NCBI RefSeq assembly: GCF_015291645.1
Contig: NZ_CP030055.1
Span: forward strand, 806,001-870,000
Direction of reading: 5' to 3'
DNA from: Bradyrhizobium sp. CCBAU 53340
GTDB lineage: Bacteria > Pseudomonadota > Alphaproteobacteria > Rhizobiales > Xanthobacteraceae
DNA length: 64,000 nucleotides
The position numbers and the translations under genes are program-made. Positions 53,324 through 63,257 of this stretch are shown here, in pieces. The notes under the pieces were generated by a model, which had not been told where the DNA came from, did not search any database, and saw only the letters and a program-made list of their open reading frames with translations. Each line of letters begins with the position of its first letter. Position 1 is the stretch's first letter.

Positions 53324-54178
53324 TTACAACGAAACGCCCGGCGGAATGTCCGCCTCCGTCACGCCCACCAGCTCCATGTTGGTGATGATGGCGTTGCGGA
53401 TGAAGCCGAGGCCCTTGTTGAAGTCGATCCAGGTGTTGACGTAGTCGCGAAAGGTCTTGTCGGTCTCGCGGCGGAAGCCGGCATTCGAGGTCGTCGCGAA
53501 AATCGGCGTCGGCAGCACGAACTGGCCGAGCGAGGGGTTCTTCTTCAGCACGGTCAGCGACAGCATGGTGATCAGGCACTGCGCGTCGACGCGGCCGGTC
53601 TGGAGCGCGGCGGTGGCATCATCAGCGGTCTTCAGCCGGGTGATCTGCGCCTTCGGCGTCAGGCGGCTGACGACCTGGTCGTGCGAGGAGCCCTGGTCGA
53701 CCGCAATCTTGATGTCGGGCGAGTTCAGCTCGGCCCAGCTCTTCGGCTTGAAGTCCTTCTTGCAGAGGATGCCGAAGGCGTTGTTGAAGACCGGCACCGA
53801 GAAGTCGATCACCAGCGCGCGCTTCGGGGTCGGATTCAGGCCGAAGAAGATGTCGATCTTGTTGGATTGCAGGTCGAGCACCGAATTGCCCCAGGTGGTT
53901 TCGGTGATCTCCAGCTCGGCCTCCATGTCGTCGGCGAGGCCTTTCGCAATGTCGATGTAAAAGCCCTTCCATTGGCCGCTGGCGAGATCCTTCATGTAAT
54001 AGGGCGCGCCGCCGCCGACCGCGCCGATCCGCATCTTCTTGGTGCGGCGGATGCGGGCAAAGGTCGATTCGTTGGGATCGGCAGCCTGGGCCACGGCCGG
54101 GGAGGCCAGCGCGCCCGCGGCGGCTGCGCTGATGGCGCCAAGCCCGACAATCGATGCAACATCACGACGTGTAACCAT
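53324..54178 (-). CDS. Amino acid ABC transporter, substrate-binding protein
   Basis: A 284-residue periplasmic solute-binding protein of family 3. The N-terminus has a twin-arginine-like export signal (VTRRDVASIVGLGAIS, ending AVAQA). The mature part starts with KKMRIGAVGGGAPYY, has GFYIDIAKGLADDM and IDFSVPVF, and is the type that binds polar amino acids. It heads the minus-strand operon (binding protein, permease, ATPase, SDR, enolase-type enzyme). The ATG at 54178 gives the export signal; upstream frame is not family-like. The SRP RNA gene lies divergently upstream. Confidence 0.95.
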   Translation of the reverse strand: MVTRRDVASIVGLGAISAAAAGALASPAVAQAADPNESTFARIRRTKKMRIGAVGGGAPYYMKDLASGQWKGFYIDIAKGLADDMEAELEITETTWGNSVLDLQSNKIDIFFGLNPTPKRALVIDFSVPVFNNAFGILCKKDFKPKSWAELNSPDIKIAVDQGSSHDQVVSRLTPKAQITRLKTADDATAALQTGRVDAQCLITMLSLTVLKKNPSLGQFVLPTPIFATTSNAGFRRETDKTFRDYVNTWIDFNKGLGFIRNAIITNMELVGVTEADIPPGVSL

Positions 54179-54323
54179 TGGGATCAATCGCTTTTCTGGT
54201 TGGAAGGGTTCCGGCAGCGTTCTTATCAAGGCAGCCCGGACGACGAAAGCACAGCCTATCGGCTGGGCAGGCCCGGAATTGCCCGGATGCTGGGCAAGAT
54301 CAAGCTCTTCAAGCCGATACCCG

Positions 54324-54353
54324 CTTGCTTTCCGCTCCCTTTGGCCCCAAATA
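54324..54353 (+). promoter_or_regulatory. Probable promoter of the SRP RNA
   Basis: CTTGCT (54324-54329) and CAAATA (54348-54353), 18 bp apart, resemble the alphaproteobacterial housekeeping pattern CTTGAC-N17-CTATAT. They lie 6-7 bp before the expected RNA 5' end. Confidence 0.4.
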
Positions 54354-54358
54354 GGGAC

Positions 54359-54460
54359 CGGGAGATTGGCGGTGGACGAGCCACTCGCCAACCGGGTCAG
54401 GTCCGGAAGGAAGCAGCCCTAACGAGGTCCGGATCGGGTCGCTCGTCAGTCTCCTACCTG
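54359..54460 (+). ncRNA. ffs: Signal recognition particle RNA, small bacterial type
   Basis: The nearly invariant SRP hairpin GGTCAGGTCCGGAAGGAAGC (54396-54415) is present, followed by AGCCCTAACGAGGTCC closing the domain IV stem. The outer ends pair: GGAGATTG (54361-54368) with CAGTCTCC (54447-54454). A run of T (54461-54466) follows, probably the terminator. The RNA binds Ffh and targets membrane proteins. Ends are estimated to a few bases. Its place just before dnaX is conserved in alphaproteobacteria. Confidence 0.95.
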
Positions 54461-54551
54461 TTTTTTCGAGCGAATTGCGCCGGCGGGCTTCCCGCCAGCG
54501 CGCTCCTGTCCGCAAAAGCCAGCCGAGAGACATTCCATTGCGGATTGACCG

Positions 54552-56393
54552 ATGACCGACGCTGGCGCCCCTCAAAATCCTGACAGCGCCGGCCCGGCCG
54601 GCAACGCGCCCTACCGGGTGCTGGCGCGCAAATACCGCCCCTCGAGCTTCGACGATCTGATCGGCCAGGAGGCCGTGGTCCGCACCGTCTCCAATGCGTT
54701 CGAGACCGGGCGTATTCCGCAGGCCTGGATCCTCACCGGCGTCCGTGGTGTCGGCAAGACCACCACTGCGCGCATCCTCGCCCGGGCGCTCAACTACGAG
54801 ATGCCGGACGGCTCGGTGAAAGGCCCGACCATCCACATGCCGACCTTGGGCGTGCATTGCCAGGCGATCATGGAAAGCCGGCACATGGACGTGCTGGAGA
54901 TGGACGCGGCCTCGCATACCGGCGTCGACGACGTCCGCCAGATCAACGACAGCGTGCGCTATGCGCCGGCCAGCGCTCGCTACAAGGTCTACATCATCGA
55001 CGAAGTCCACATGCTGTCGACGGCGGCGTTCAACGCCTTCCTGAAGACGCTGGAGGAGCCGCCGGAGCACGCCAAGTTCGTGTTCGCGACGACCGAGATC
55101 CGCAAGGTTCCGGTCACGGTGTTGTCGCGCTGCCAGCGATTTGACCTGCGCCGCGTCGAGGCCGACGTCCTGATGAAGCACCTCGCCAATATCGCGGCCA
55201 AGGAGAGCGTCGAGATCGAGCCCGAGGCGCTCGGCATTATCGCCCGCGCCGCGGAAGGCTCGGTGCGCGATTCGCTGTCGCTGCTGGACCAGGCGATCGC
55301 GCATGCGGCGGGCCAGGTGAAGGCGGATGCGGTCAGGCAGATGCTCGGCCTTGCTGACCGGACCCGCGTCATTGATCTGTTCGATTCGCTGGCGCGCGGT
55401 GACATTGCAGCGGCCTTCAAGGAGTTCCGCGACCAGTACGATGTCGGAGCCGATCCCATCGTCGTGCTCTCGGACCTTGCGGAGTTCGTCAATTTCGTCA
55501 CCCGCGTGAAGATCGTACCGGCGACCGCCGACAATGTCGCCTATGGCGAGACCGAGCGCGTCCGCGCGAAGGAGTTCGCCTCGAAGATCTCGATGCGCGT
55601 GCTGTCGCGGATGTGGCAGATGCTGCTCAAGGGCATCACCGAGGTGCAGGCGGCGACGCGGCCCGCGGCAGCTGCCGAGATGGTGCTGGTGCGCATCGCC
55701 TATGTCGCCGATTTGCCGACGCCGGACGAAGCCATCCGGATGCTGGAGCAGAACGGCGGCGGCTCGCCGGTCGTGAGTAGCGGAAGTAGCGCCCGCAGCA
55801 GCGCGCCGGCTGCGCCGACGGCGTCCGCGGTGCCGGTCGCGTCAGCCGCGCCCGTTCGCATGCCGACCTCATCGCCCTCAGCGTTTGGCGGCGGTGCCCG
55901 GCCGCAGATGGCGGCGCCCGCGCCGGATCCGCAAGGGGCTGCGCCCCAGCTGCGCGTCACCAGCTTCACCCAGCTCGTTGCGCTCGCCGGGCAGAAGCGC
56001 GACCTCATGACCAAGAGCGCGCTCGAAGGCGACATGCGGCTCGTCCGTTTCGAGGAGGGCCGGCTCGAAATCGCGCTCGAGCCGAACGCCGCCAAGACCA
56101 TGATCACCGAGCTCGCGAAAAAATTCGAGCTGTGGACCGGCCGGCGCTGGACCGTGATCGTTTCCAACGAGCAGGGCCAGCCGACGCTGCGCTCGATGAA
56201 TCAGGCCGCCAAGCAGGAACATGCGCGCACGGCGGAAGCTGATCCGCGCGTGCAGGAGGTGCTGGCGCGCTTCCCCGGTGCGAAGGTCGTCGAGGTCCGC
56301 AAGCTTGCCCCCGAGACGCCGGAATCCGATATTAACGCCGACTATGGCTCTGATGATCCGATCGACGGTTCCGAAGCCGACGACGATCTCTGA
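54552..56393 (+). CDS. dnaX: DNA polymerase III subunits gamma/tau
   Basis: A 613-residue clamp-loader ATPase. AAA+ domain: Walker [20 protein letters not shown], Walker [14 protein letters not shown]-type motif [12 protein letters not shown]. An Ala/Pro/Ser-rich linker (about 400-460) leads to the tau-type C-terminus, which binds the polymerase. Of the four zinc-module cysteines expected between Walker A and VLEMDAAS, only one is present (GVHCQAI). It loads the sliding clamp and organises the replisome. It is followed by ybaB and recR in the usual order. Confidence 0.97.
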   Translation: MTDAGAPQNPDSAGPAGNAPYRVLARKYRPSSFDDLIGQEAVVRTVSNAFETGRIPQAWILTGVRGVGKTTTARILARALNYEMPDGSVKGPTIHMPTLGVHCQAIMESRHMDVLEMDAASHTGVDDVRQINDSVRYAPASARYKVYIIDEVHMLSTAAFNAFLKTLEEPPEHAKFVFATTEIRKVPVTVLSRCQRFDLRRVEADVLMKHLANIAAKESVEIEPEALGIIARAAEGSVRDSLSLLDQAIAHAAGQVKADAVRQMLGLADRTRVIDLFDSLARGDIAAAFKEFRDQYDVGADPIVVLSDLAEFVNFVTRVKIVPATADNVAYGETERVRAKEFASKISMRVLSRMWQMLLKGITEVQAATRPAAAAEMVLVRIAYVADLPTPDEAIRMLEQNGGGSPVVSSGSSARSSAPAAPTASAVPVASAAPVRMPTSSPSAFGGGARPQMAAPAPDPQGAAPQLRVTSFTQLVALAGQKRDLMTKSALEGDMRLVRFEEGRLEIALEPNAAKTMITELAKKFELWTGRRWTVIVSNEQGQPTLRSMNQAAKQEHARTAEADPRVQEVLARFPGAKVVEVRKLAPETPESDINADYGSDDPIDGSEADDDL

Positions 56394-56419
56394 GCCACTC
56401 TTTCCAAGGACGAACACCC

Positions 56420-56740
56420 ATGGCTGATTTTCTCGGCATGATGAAGCAGGCAGCGCAGCTGCAATCCAAGATGCAGGAGATGCAGGAGCAGCTCGGCAAT
56501 GTGGAGGTCGAGGGCATCTCCGGCGGCGGTCTCGTCGCCGTGCGCATGACCGCGAAGATGGACGTCAAGGGCGTCAAGATCGATCCCTCGCTGATGAAGG
56601 CCGAAGAGCGCGAGGTGCTGGAAGACCTGCTCGTCACCGCGCTCAGTGATGCCCGCCGCAAGGCGGAGGCCGCAATGCAGGAGAAGATGCAGTCGCTGAC
56701 CGGCGGACTCGGCCTGCCGCCGGGGCTGTTCGGCCAGTAA
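56420..56740 (+). CDS. YbaB/EbfC family nucleoid-associated protein
   Basis: A 106-residue YbaB/EbfC protein: an N-terminal helix ([20 protein letters not shown]), a small sheet ([19 protein letters not shown]), and a C-terminal helix ([15 protein letters not shown]). Family members form dimers that bind DNA and are linked to recombination. It lies 26 bp after dnaX and 1 bp before recR, a conserved operon. Confidence 0.95.
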   Translation: MADFLGMMKQAAQLQSKMQEMQEQLGNVEVEGISGGGLVAVRMTAKMDVKGVKIDPSLMKAEEREVLEDLLVTALSDARRKAEAAMQEKMQSLTGGLGLPPGLFGQ

Positions 56741-56741
56741 G

Positions 56742-57344
56742 ATGGGCGCGGTTGCAGGTCCCGAAATCGAGCGGCTGGTCCAGCTTCTCGCACGGCTGCC
56801 GGGTTTGGGCCCGCGCTCCGCGCGGCGCGCGGCGCTGCATCTGATCAAGAAGCGCGAAGCGCTGATGATGCCGCTGTCGTCGGCCTTGCAGGTCGCGCTG
56901 GACAAGGTCCAGGTCTGCAAGACCTGCGGCAATATCGACACGCAAAATCCCTGCACCGTCTGCACCGATCCGAAGCGCGACCCCGCGATCATCGTCGTCG
57001 TCGCCGACGTCGCCGATCTCTGGGCGCTGGAGCGGGCCAACGCGACGCAAGGCCGCTATCACGTGCTCGGCGCGACATTGTCGCCGCTCGACGGCGTCGG
57101 TCCGCAGGACCTCACCATCGACGCACTGGTCGCCCGTGCCCATGCACCCGAGGTGCACGAGATCATCCTGGCGCTGAATGCCACAGTCGACGGCCAGACC
57201 ACGGCGCATTACATCACCGACCTGCTTCAGGACGCCAACGTCAAGGTCACCCGGCTCGCGCACGGTGTGCCTGTCGGCGGTGAGCTTGATTATCTCGACG
57301 AGGGCACGCTATCGGCCGCGATGCGGCAGCGGACCCTGTTCTAG
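56742..57344 (+). CDS. recR: Recombination protein RecR
   Basis: A 200-residue RecR of normal length. Helix-hairpin-helix [19 protein letters not shown], zinc finger [16 protein letters not shown], and Toprim domain [15 protein letters not shown] with [12 protein letters not shown]. It acts with RecO and RecF to load RecA at gaps. The ATG is 1 bp after the ybaB stop. The stop codon is inside the start of a dispersed repeat (57343-57400). Confidence 0.97.
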   Translation: MGAVAGPEIERLVQLLARLPGLGPRSARRAALHLIKKREALMMPLSSALQVALDKVQVCKTCGNIDTQNPCTVCTDPKRDPAIIVVVADVADLWALERANATQGRYHVLGATLSPLDGVGPQDLTIDALVARAHAPEVHEIILALNATVDGQTTAHYITDLLQDANVKVTRLAHGVPVGGELDYLDEGTLSAAMRQRTLF

Positions 57345-57400
57345 AGCGTTTTCGAGCGAAGTGGATACCGGTTCGCGTGAAGAAAACGCGTCAAAACAAG
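57343..57400. repeat. Dispersed AGAGCGTTTTCGAGCG repeat
   Basis: AGAGCGTTTTCGAGCGAAGT, GGATACCGGTTCGCGTGAAG and AAAACGCGTCAAAAC in sequence. GCGTTTTC near the left faces GAAAACGC near the right, so it can form a hairpin. It begins on the recR stop codon. This type recurs across many alphaproteobacterial genomes (recalled, not searched). Confidence 0.75.
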
Positions 57401-57432
57401 AACTTCCATCCAGACTTCACGGAACGGACGAC

Positions 57433-57867
57433 ATGACGAAACTTTTCGCCACACGCTTCGCTTTGGTCGCGACGATGCTGCTGCTGGTGACGCCGGCCAT
57501 CGCCGCGCAGCAGGACGACGAGGCGCCGCCGCCCGCGAAGCCCGGCAAGCCGATCAGCGCCGGCGAGGTGCTCTCGGGCGAGCTGAACGCCATGAAGATC
57601 CGCGACGTCAAGAACGCCGGCAAGCGTGTTGCGATGTACCAGATCACCTCCGAGCCGCGCCGCCTGCCGGCGCCGAACGGGCTGTGCGATCTCGAGACCG
57701 GACCCGAGACCTTCCAGCTCGTCACCTCCAGCGACGCGCAGGCCTCGCAGCTGAAATCGTTCGTCGGCAAGGAGATCTCGGTGAAGGTGGACGAGATCGC
57801 CTGCGCCAGCGATCCCGGCCAGATGAGCGAGGCCGTGGTAACGAAGTGGAGCTTGGTGAAGAAGTAA
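57433..57867 (+). CDS. Secreted hypothetical protein, 144 aa
   Basis: A signal peptide (MTKLFATRFALVATMLLLVT, ending AIAA) precedes a polar mature part of about 118 residues: an acidic and proline-rich start (QQDDEAPPPAKPGKP), then a compact region with two cysteines (GLCDLETGPE and DEIACASDPG) that could pair. No family recognised. The ATG at 57433 follows a purine-rich stretch (GGAACGGACGAC). It lies downstream of recR but separated by a repeat, so it may be transcribed independently. Confidence 0.75.
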   Translation: MTKLFATRFALVATMLLLVTPAIAAQQDDEAPPPAKPGKPISAGEVLSGELNAMKIRDVKNAGKRVAMYQITSEPRRLPAPNGLCDLETGPETFQLVTSSDAQASQLKSFVGKEISVKVDEIACASDPGQMSEAVVTKWSLVKK

Positions 57868-57883
57868 GGGGCGGCAGGCGAGG

Positions 57884-57975
57884 TGCCGTAGGGAAAGCGA
57901 AGCGTGCCCACGCACTGTTGACGACCGGGAGAAATGGTGGGCACGGCGCGTCGCGCCTTTGCCCACCCTACGGCA
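57884..57975. repeat. Palindromic repeat, GCCGTAGGG family
   Basis: TGCCGTAGGG at the left and CCCTACGGCA at the right are exact inverted copies, and CGTGCCCAC (57903-57911) faces GTGGGCACG (57937-57945). It lies between convergent genes (the 144-aa secreted protein and the AmpG-type permease). Confidence 0.8.
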
Positions 57976-57999
57976 TTGCGGCTGCGGCGCGTGCTCGCC

Positions 58000-59364
58000 C
58001 TAAACTCGCACCGGCCCCAGCGCCTCGAAATGTCCGCGCTTCTGCAGCCAGGTCAGCAGCACCAGGCTCGGGATCGCCACCAGCACGCAGATCACGAAGA
58101 ACAGCGGCCAGCCGGTCGCGTGTGCGACATAGCCTGCGCCGGCCGAAAGATAGGTCCGCCCCACCGCGGCGAGCGCGGTCAGCAGCGCGTATTGCGTCGC
58201 GGTGTGCAGCGGGTTCTGGCACAGCGCGGAGAGATAGGCGACGAAGATCACAGTGCCGATGGCGCTGGTAAAATTCTCGGCGCAGATCGCGAGCGCCAGC
58301 GCCCATTGATTGGTGCCGACCACAGCGAGCCAGGAGAAGGTGAGATTCGCCAGCGCCTGCGCCATGCCGCCGATCCAGAGCGATGCCGCCAGCGAATAAC
58401 GCCGCGCGACAAAGCCGCCGGCAAAGCCGCCGATCAGCGTCGCAGCGAGGCCAACGCCCTTCACGATCGCCGCATAGTCATTACGGGTGAAGCCGAGGTC
58501 GATCACGAACGGTGCCGTCATCGTGCCGGAGAACGCGTCGGTGAACTTGAACAGCACGACGAAGGCAAGCGCGGCAATCGCGTCCTTGCGCGACAGGAAT
58601 TCCGAGAAGGCGCCGATCGTCGCCTGCAGCACGCGCGTGAACGCGGTCTCGTCGTGCGTCGCTGCTTCCGCCCGTACGGACTGCTCGGGCTCGGTCGCGA
58701 CCAGTGCCGTAATGGTCCCGATCAGGACCATCGCCGCCATCACCACATAGCCCCACATCCAGGCCGACGGGCGGGCAATGCCGCTGCTCTCGAAGCCGGA
58801 GACGATGAACAGCGCGCCCGCGGTCGAAACCAGCATGCCGATGCGATAGGCCGCGACATAGGAGGCCATGCCAGCCGCCTGCTCGCTTTCCGGCAGGCTC
58901 TCGACGCGGAAGGCGTCGACCACGATGTCCTGCGTCGACGACGTCATGGCGACGAGGAGAGCGGCAAGAGCCACGAAGAAGATCGAGCGTCCCGGATCGG
59001 TAACCGCGAGCAGCAGGATGGCAACGATCAGCAGCAGTTGCGAGAACAACAGCCAGCCACGGCGGCGGCCGAAGGCACGGGTGAACGCCGGCACGTGCAG
59101 TGCGTCGACGAGCGGCGCCCAGAGGAATTTCAGCGTGTAGGGCGTACCGACCAGCGCGAACTTTCCAATGGTCTCGAGATCAACGCCGGCCTCCCGCAGC
59201 CACACCAGCAGCGTCGAGCCCGACAGCGCCAGAGGCAGCCCGGAGGAGAAGCCGAGGAACAGCACGATCAGCACCCGCGGCTGCAGGTAGACAGCGAGAC
59301 TGTCACGCCAGGAGGTCGAAGGGGCCTCGGGGGCGCCGGAAGAAGTCGCGTCGGGTGCGGTCAT
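58000..59364 (-). CDS. ampG: AmpG-type muropeptide permease (MFS)
   Basis: A 454-residue major facilitator with 12-14 transmembrane helices. The N-terminal part LIVLFLGFSSGLPLALSGST and VGTPYTLKFLWAPLVD and the segment STQDIVVDAFRVESL are characteristic of AmpG. It imports GlcNAc-anhydroMurNAc peptides released from cell-wall turnover, for recycling and, in some bacteria, beta-lactamase induction. No ampC/ampR genes are nearby. The start ATG is at 59364. Confidence 0.92.
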   Translation of the reverse strand: MTAPDATSSGAPEAPSTSWRDSLAVYLQPRVLIVLFLGFSSGLPLALSGSTLLVWLREAGVDLETIGKFALVGTPYTLKFLWAPLVDALHVPAFTRAFGRRRGWLLFSQLLLIVAILLLAVTDPGRSIFFVALAALLVAMTSSTQDIVVDAFRVESLPESEQAAGMASYVAAYRIGMLVSTAGALFIVSGFESSGIARPSAWMWGYVVMAAMVLIGTITALVATEPEQSVRAEAATHDETAFTRVLQATIGAFSEFLSRKDAIAALAFVVLFKFTDAFSGTMTAPFVIDLGFTRNDYAAIVKGVGLAATLIGGFAGGFVARRYSLAASLWIGGMAQALANLTFSWLAVVGTNQWALALAICAENFTSAIGTVIFVAYLSALCQNPLHTATQYALLTALAAVGRTYLSAGAGYVAHATGWPLFFVICVLVAIPSLVLLTWLQKRGHFEALGPVRV

Positions 59365-59410
59365 GGGGAGGTGTTAGCAGATTCTGGCCGTGATGCCTCG
59401 GCCACAAATA

Positions 59411-59498
59411 CCGTCATGCCCGGGCTTGTCCCGGGCATCCACGTTCCTCGTGCCGTTGAAAAGACCGTGGATGGCCGGGACAAGCCCGGCCATGACGG
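59411..59498. repeat. BIME-like double hairpin, copy 3
   Basis: Left arm ATGCCCGGGCTTGTCCCGGG then CATCCACG; right arm CGTGGATGGCCGGGACAAGC then CCGGCCATGACGG. The arm types are in the opposite order to copy 1 (GCCC type left, GGCC type right). It lies between ampG and rmuC. Confidence 0.9.
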
Positions 59499-59505
59499 CT
59501 GAGAA

Positions 59506-60705
59506 CTACTCCCCCGCCTGGAGCTTCCGCGGAAACAGCTCGCCCGCACCCGTCGCCACCAGCCGCGGGCCCTCGGGCGCATCGGTCTTGCTGAAATCGA
59601 GCTCCTCGATCCGGCCCGCCCGCTTCTCGATCTTGTCGGCGGAGATCAGGATCTGGCGGACGTCCTCGTTGGCGTCGGCGAAGTGCTTCTGCAATTTCAG
59701 CACGCGGTCGCGCAGACGGCCGAGATCGTCGCCAAGCTTGATCACTTCGGTCTGGATCTGGTCGGCGGCATCGCGCATGCGCGCGTCCTTCATGATCTGC
59801 TGCATCACCTGGATCGCCAGCATCAGAAGCGAGGGTGATACCAGCACGACGCGGGCCCGATAGGCCTTCTGGATCACGTCGTCGAAACCGTCATGGATCT
59901 CGGCGTAGACCGATTCCGATGGCACGAACATCAGCGCCATCTCCTGGGTCTCGCCGGTGACGAGGTATTTTTCCGCGATGTCGCTGACATGCTTCATCAC
60001 GTCGCCGCGTAGCCGCTGCGTGGCGAGGCGCTTCTCTTCGTCGGTGCGGGCATCGTGCAGCGCGGTCATCGCCTCCAGCGGGAATTTCGCGTCGATGCAG
60101 AGCGGGCGCTGGTCGGGCAGGAACACCACGCAATCGGGCCGCTTGCCGGTCGAAAGCGTGAACTGGAATTCGTAGGACCCCTTCGGCAGGCCGTCCTGGA
60201 CGATCGCCTCCATCCGCGCTTGTCCAAACGCGCCGCGCGACTGCTTGTTGGCGAGCACGTCGCGCAAGGTCGTCACCTGCGTGGTGAGGTCAGTCAGGTT
60301 CTTGTGCGCGCTGTCGATGATGCCGAGCCGCTCGTGCAGCGCGCGCAGGCTCTCCATGGTGTTGCGGGTCGAATGTTCCATGGACTGGCCGACCCGGTGG
60401 GTCACCGAATCCAGCCGCTCGTTCACCGCCCGCGCCATCTCGGCCTGGCGCCCGGCGAGCGTCTGGGTCATGGCGTCGACCCGGCCGGAGGCCTCGCTCT
60501 GCGCGTGCAGCACCTGGGCGAGGCGCTCTTCCAGCTCGTCGGCCCGGATCGCGCTCGCCATCGCGAGTTCCGCGCCCCGCCGCCCGGACCTGGCGATCAC
60601 CACGGCAATCACCACCAGCAGGATGAGTACGAGGGCGCCGAAGCCGATCAGCACATCGATTCCGCGCACCGGCCAGTCGCCCAGCATGAAAATGATCTCG
60701 TTCAT
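59506..60705 (-). CDS. rmuC: DNA recombination protein RmuC
   Basis: A 399-residue RmuC. One N-terminal transmembrane helix (GALVLILLVVIAVVIAR), a long coiled coil (about 40-150), then the RmuC nuclease-like domain with GSYEFQFTLSTGKRPDCVVF and IDAKFPLEAM, and MFVPSESVYAEI. It limits inversions at short repeats, which is notable in a genome rich in inverted repeats. The start ATG is at 60705. The peptide deformylase gene lies divergently upstream. Confidence 0.95.
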   Translation of the reverse strand: MNEIIFMLGDWPVRGIDVLIGFGALVLILLVVIAVVIARSGRRGAELAMASAIRADELEERLAQVLHAQSEASGRVDAMTQTLAGRQAEMARAVNERLDSVTHRVGQSMEHSTRNTMESLRALHERLGIIDSAHKNLTDLTTQVTTLRDVLANKQSRGAFGQARMEAIVQDGLPKGSYEFQFTLSTGKRPDCVVFLPDQRPLCIDAKFPLEAMTALHDARTDEEKRLATQRLRGDVMKHVSDIAEKYLVTGETQEMALMFVPSESVYAEIHDGFDDVIQKAYRARVVLVSPSLLMLAIQVMQQIMKDARMRDAADQIQTEVIKLGDDLGRLRDRVLKLQKHFADANEDVRQILISADKIEKRAGRIEELDFSKTDAPEGPRLVATGAGELFPRKLQAGE

Positions 60706-60875
60706 GGCTGCCCTTCTAGCCGATTCGCAGCCCAGAGCGAACGAAGAGAGAACGGTGGGGCTAACGGCCCCCTCATTTTTATGGTTAACGAAAGCTGAAG
60801 TTTTATGGTTAGCGAACCGTTAACGTGTTCCCGGCCGCATTGACCGCTTGTCGCGCGCGGCTTAAATCGCCCGCC

Positions 60876-61403
60876 ATGGCCCTCAGAGAAATCATCATCC
60901 TGCCCGACAAGCAGCTGCGCCTCGTCTCCAAGCCGATCGAGAAGGTCACGTCGGAGATCCGCAAGCTTGCCGACGACATGTTCGAAACCATGTACGACGC
61001 GCCCGGCATTGGCCTCGCTGCGATCCAGATCGCGCAGCCGCTGCGGCTGATCACCATGGACCTCGCCAAGCCCAACCAGGACGGCGAGACCAAGCCGGAG
61101 CCGCGTGTTTTCATCAACCCCGAGATCCTCAGCTCGTCCGAAGAGCTTTCGGTCTACGAGGAAGGTTGCCTCTCGATCCCCGAATATTACGAGGAGGTCG
61201 AGCGCCCGGCGAAGGTGCGGGTGCGCTTCACCGATCTCGACGGCAAGGTGCACGAGGAGGACGCCGAAGGCCTCTACGCCACCTGCATCCAGCACGAGAT
61301 CGACCATCTCAACGGCGTGCTGTTCGTCGACTATCTCTCAAAGCTCAAGCGCGACCGCGTCATCAAGAAGTTCGAGAAAGCCGCCAAGCGCGCGGGGGAG
61401 TAG
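60876..61403 (+). CDS. def: Peptide deformylase
   Basis: A 175-residue deformylase with all three metal motifs: [21 protein letters not shown] and QHEIDHLNG. It removes the formyl group from nascent proteins. The ATG at 60876 starts [15 protein letters not shown]. Together with fmt just downstream it forms the usual def-fmt pair (followed by truA), but a BIME-like element lies between def and fmt. Confidence 0.97.
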   Translation: MALREIIILPDKQLRLVSKPIEKVTSEIRKLADDMFETMYDAPGIGLAAIQIAQPLRLITMDLAKPNQDGETKPEPRVFINPEILSSSEELSVYEEGCLSIPEYYEEVERPAKVRVRFTDLDGKVHEEDAEGLYATCIQHEIDHLNGVLFVDYLSKLKRDRVIKKFEKAAKRAGE

Positions 61404-61421
61404 AGCCCGGCTCTCACACGT

Positions 61422-61510
61422 CGTCATGGCCGGGCTTGACCCGGCCATCCACGCCTTGCTTGCTTTGTCACCAAGACCGTGGATGCCCGGGACAAGCCCG
61501 GGCATGACGG
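61422..61510. repeat. BIME-like double hairpin, copy 4
   Basis: Left arm ATGGCCGGGCTTGACCCGGC then CATCCACG; right arm CGTGGATGCCCGGGACAAGC then CCGGGCATGACGG. It lies between def and fmt, 30 bp before the fmt start, inside a normally continuous operon. Confidence 0.9.
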
Positions 61511-61540
61511 AGAACCAGAACTCTCACCGAACGCAGCCAC

Positions 61541-62476
61541 ATGCCCCTCCGCCTGATCTTCATGGGCACGCCCGATTTCTCCGTGCCGACGCTGCTCGAG
61601 CTCGTCGCGCATGGCCACGAGATCGTGGCCGTCTACACCCGCGCGCCGAAGCCGGGCGGCCGGCGCGGGCTGCAGATGCAGCCGACCCCGGTCGAGGAAG
61701 CTGCGCGAAAACTCGGCGTGCCTGTGCTGACGCCGAAGACGCTGAAGACGCAGGAAGCGCTTGCCGAATTCGGTGCCTTTGAGGCCGATGCCGCAGTCGT
61801 CGTCGCCTATGGCATGATCCTGCCGCAGGCGATCCTCGATGCGCCGAAGCTCGGCTGCTACAACCTTCACGCTTCGCTGCTGCCGCGCTGGCGCGGTGCC
61901 GCGCCGATCAACCGCGCGATCATGGCCGGCGATGCCGAGAGCGGCGTCATGGTGATGAAGATGGATGTCGGCCTGGATACCGGCGACGTCGCCATGGCCG
62001 AGCGTCTTGCCATCACGGACAACATGACCGCGGCCGATCTGCACGATCGCCTCTCCCGTCTCGGTGCCGACCTGATGGTGCGCGCGATGGCGGCGCTCGA
62101 CCGCGGCGGGCTGCAGCTGAAGAAGCAGAGCGAGGACGGCGTCACCTACGCTGCCAAGATCGACAAGGCCGAGGCGCGGATCGACTGGAGCAAGCCTGCG
62201 CACGCGGTGCTGCGCCATATCCACGGTCTTTCGCCGTTTCCCGGTGCCTGGACCGAACTCTCAGGCGTCAACGAAAATGCGCGCGTCAAAATCCTGCGCT
62301 GTGAGCTTGCGAAGGGATCGGGAGAGCCGGGCACGGTGCTGGATCATCAGCTCACTATCGCGTGCGGCGAGGGCGCCATACGCATTCTCGAGCTTCAGCG
62401 CGAAGGCAAGGCGCGGATGCCGGCCACTGACTTCCTGCGCGGCGTGAAGGTTGAGCCGCCGATGCGGCTGGTCTGA
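61541..62476 (+). CDS. fmt: Methionyl-tRNA formyltransferase
   Basis: A 311-residue enzyme. The formyltransferase domain has [17 protein letters not shown], the catalytic region [19 protein letters not shown] and the Asp segment [10 protein letters not shown]; a C-terminal tRNA-binding domain follows. It formylates initiator Met-tRNA. The stop shares bases with the truA start (TGATG), so the two are co-translated. Confidence 0.97.
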   Translation: MPLRLIFMGTPDFSVPTLLELVAHGHEIVAVYTRAPKPGGRRGLQMQPTPVEEAARKLGVPVLTPKTLKTQEALAEFGAFEADAAVVVAYGMILPQAILDAPKLGCYNLHASLLPRWRGAAPINRAIMAGDAESGVMVMKMDVGLDTGDVAMAERLAITDNMTAADLHDRLSRLGADLMVRAMAALDRGGLQLKKQSEDGVTYAAKIDKAEARIDWSKPAHAVLRHIHGLSPFPGAWTELSGVNENARVKILRCELAKGSGEPGTVLDHQLTIACGEGAIRILELQREGKARMPATDFLRGVKVEPPMRLV

Positions 62477-63213
62477 TGCCCCGCTACAAGCTCACCATCG
62501 AATATGACGGCGCGCCGTTCTTCGGCTGGCAGATCCAGGACACGCTGCCGTCGGTGCAGGGCGCGTTGGAAGCAGCCGTGAAGGCGATGACCGGTGCCGA
62601 TTTGCGCGTGCACGGCGCCGGCCGCACCGATGCCGGTGTGCATGCGCGCGGCCAGGTCGCGCATGTCGATGTCGAGAAGCAGTTTCCACCTGGACGCTTT
62701 CGCGATGGGTTGAACGCGCATCTGCGCCCGCATCCGATCGCGGTGCTCGAGGCCGAGATCGTGCCCGATACGTTCGAGGCGCGCTTCTCGGCGGTGAAAC
62801 GCCACTACCGCTACCGCGTCATCAACACCCGCGCCAATCTCGCGCTCGACGTCGGCCACGCCTGGCGCGTGCCGCGCCGGCTCGATGCCGACGCCATGCA
62901 TGCCGCCGCTCAGCGCCTGCTCGGCAAGCATGATTTCACGACCTTTCGCGACACCGAGTGCCAGGCCAAGTCGCCGGAGAAGACGCTCGATCAGCTCGAC
63001 GTCACGCGCGACGGCCGCGAGATCATCATCGTCACCTCGGCGCGCTCGTTCCTGCACAGCCAGGTGCGCTCGATGGTGGGATCGCTGGTCTGGGTCGGCG
63101 AGGGACGCTGGACCGCGGACGATCTCTCCGCAGCGCTCGCCGCCCGCAACCGCGCCGCCTGCGGCATCGTCGCGCCGCCGGAAGGGCTGTATCTGATAAA
63201 GGTGGATTATTGA
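62476..63213 (+). CDS. truA: tRNA pseudouridine(38-40) synthase TruA
   Basis: A 245-residue TruA. The catalytic aspartate is in [17 protein letters not shown] (about D52), with [17 protein letters not shown] at the N-terminus and [17 protein letters not shown] near the end. It isomerises uridines 38-40 in the anticodon arm of many tRNAs. The ATG overlaps the fmt stop by one base. A repeat element separates it from the convergent dapE. Confidence 0.97.
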   Translation: MPRYKLTIEYDGAPFFGWQIQDTLPSVQGALEAAVKAMTGADLRVHGAGRTDAGVHARGQVAHVDVEKQFPPGRFRDGLNAHLRPHPIAVLEAEIVPDTFEARFSAVKRHYRYRVINTRANLALDVGHAWRVPRRLDADAMHAAAQRLLGKHDFTTFRDTECQAKSPEKTLDQLDVTRDGREIIIVTSARSFLHSQVRSMVGSLVWVGEGRWTADDLSAALAARNRAACGIVAPPEGLYLIKVDY

Positions 63214-63257
63214 GGTACGTGTGCGCGTCGAAAGCGCGCTCTCGCCACACACTTGGT

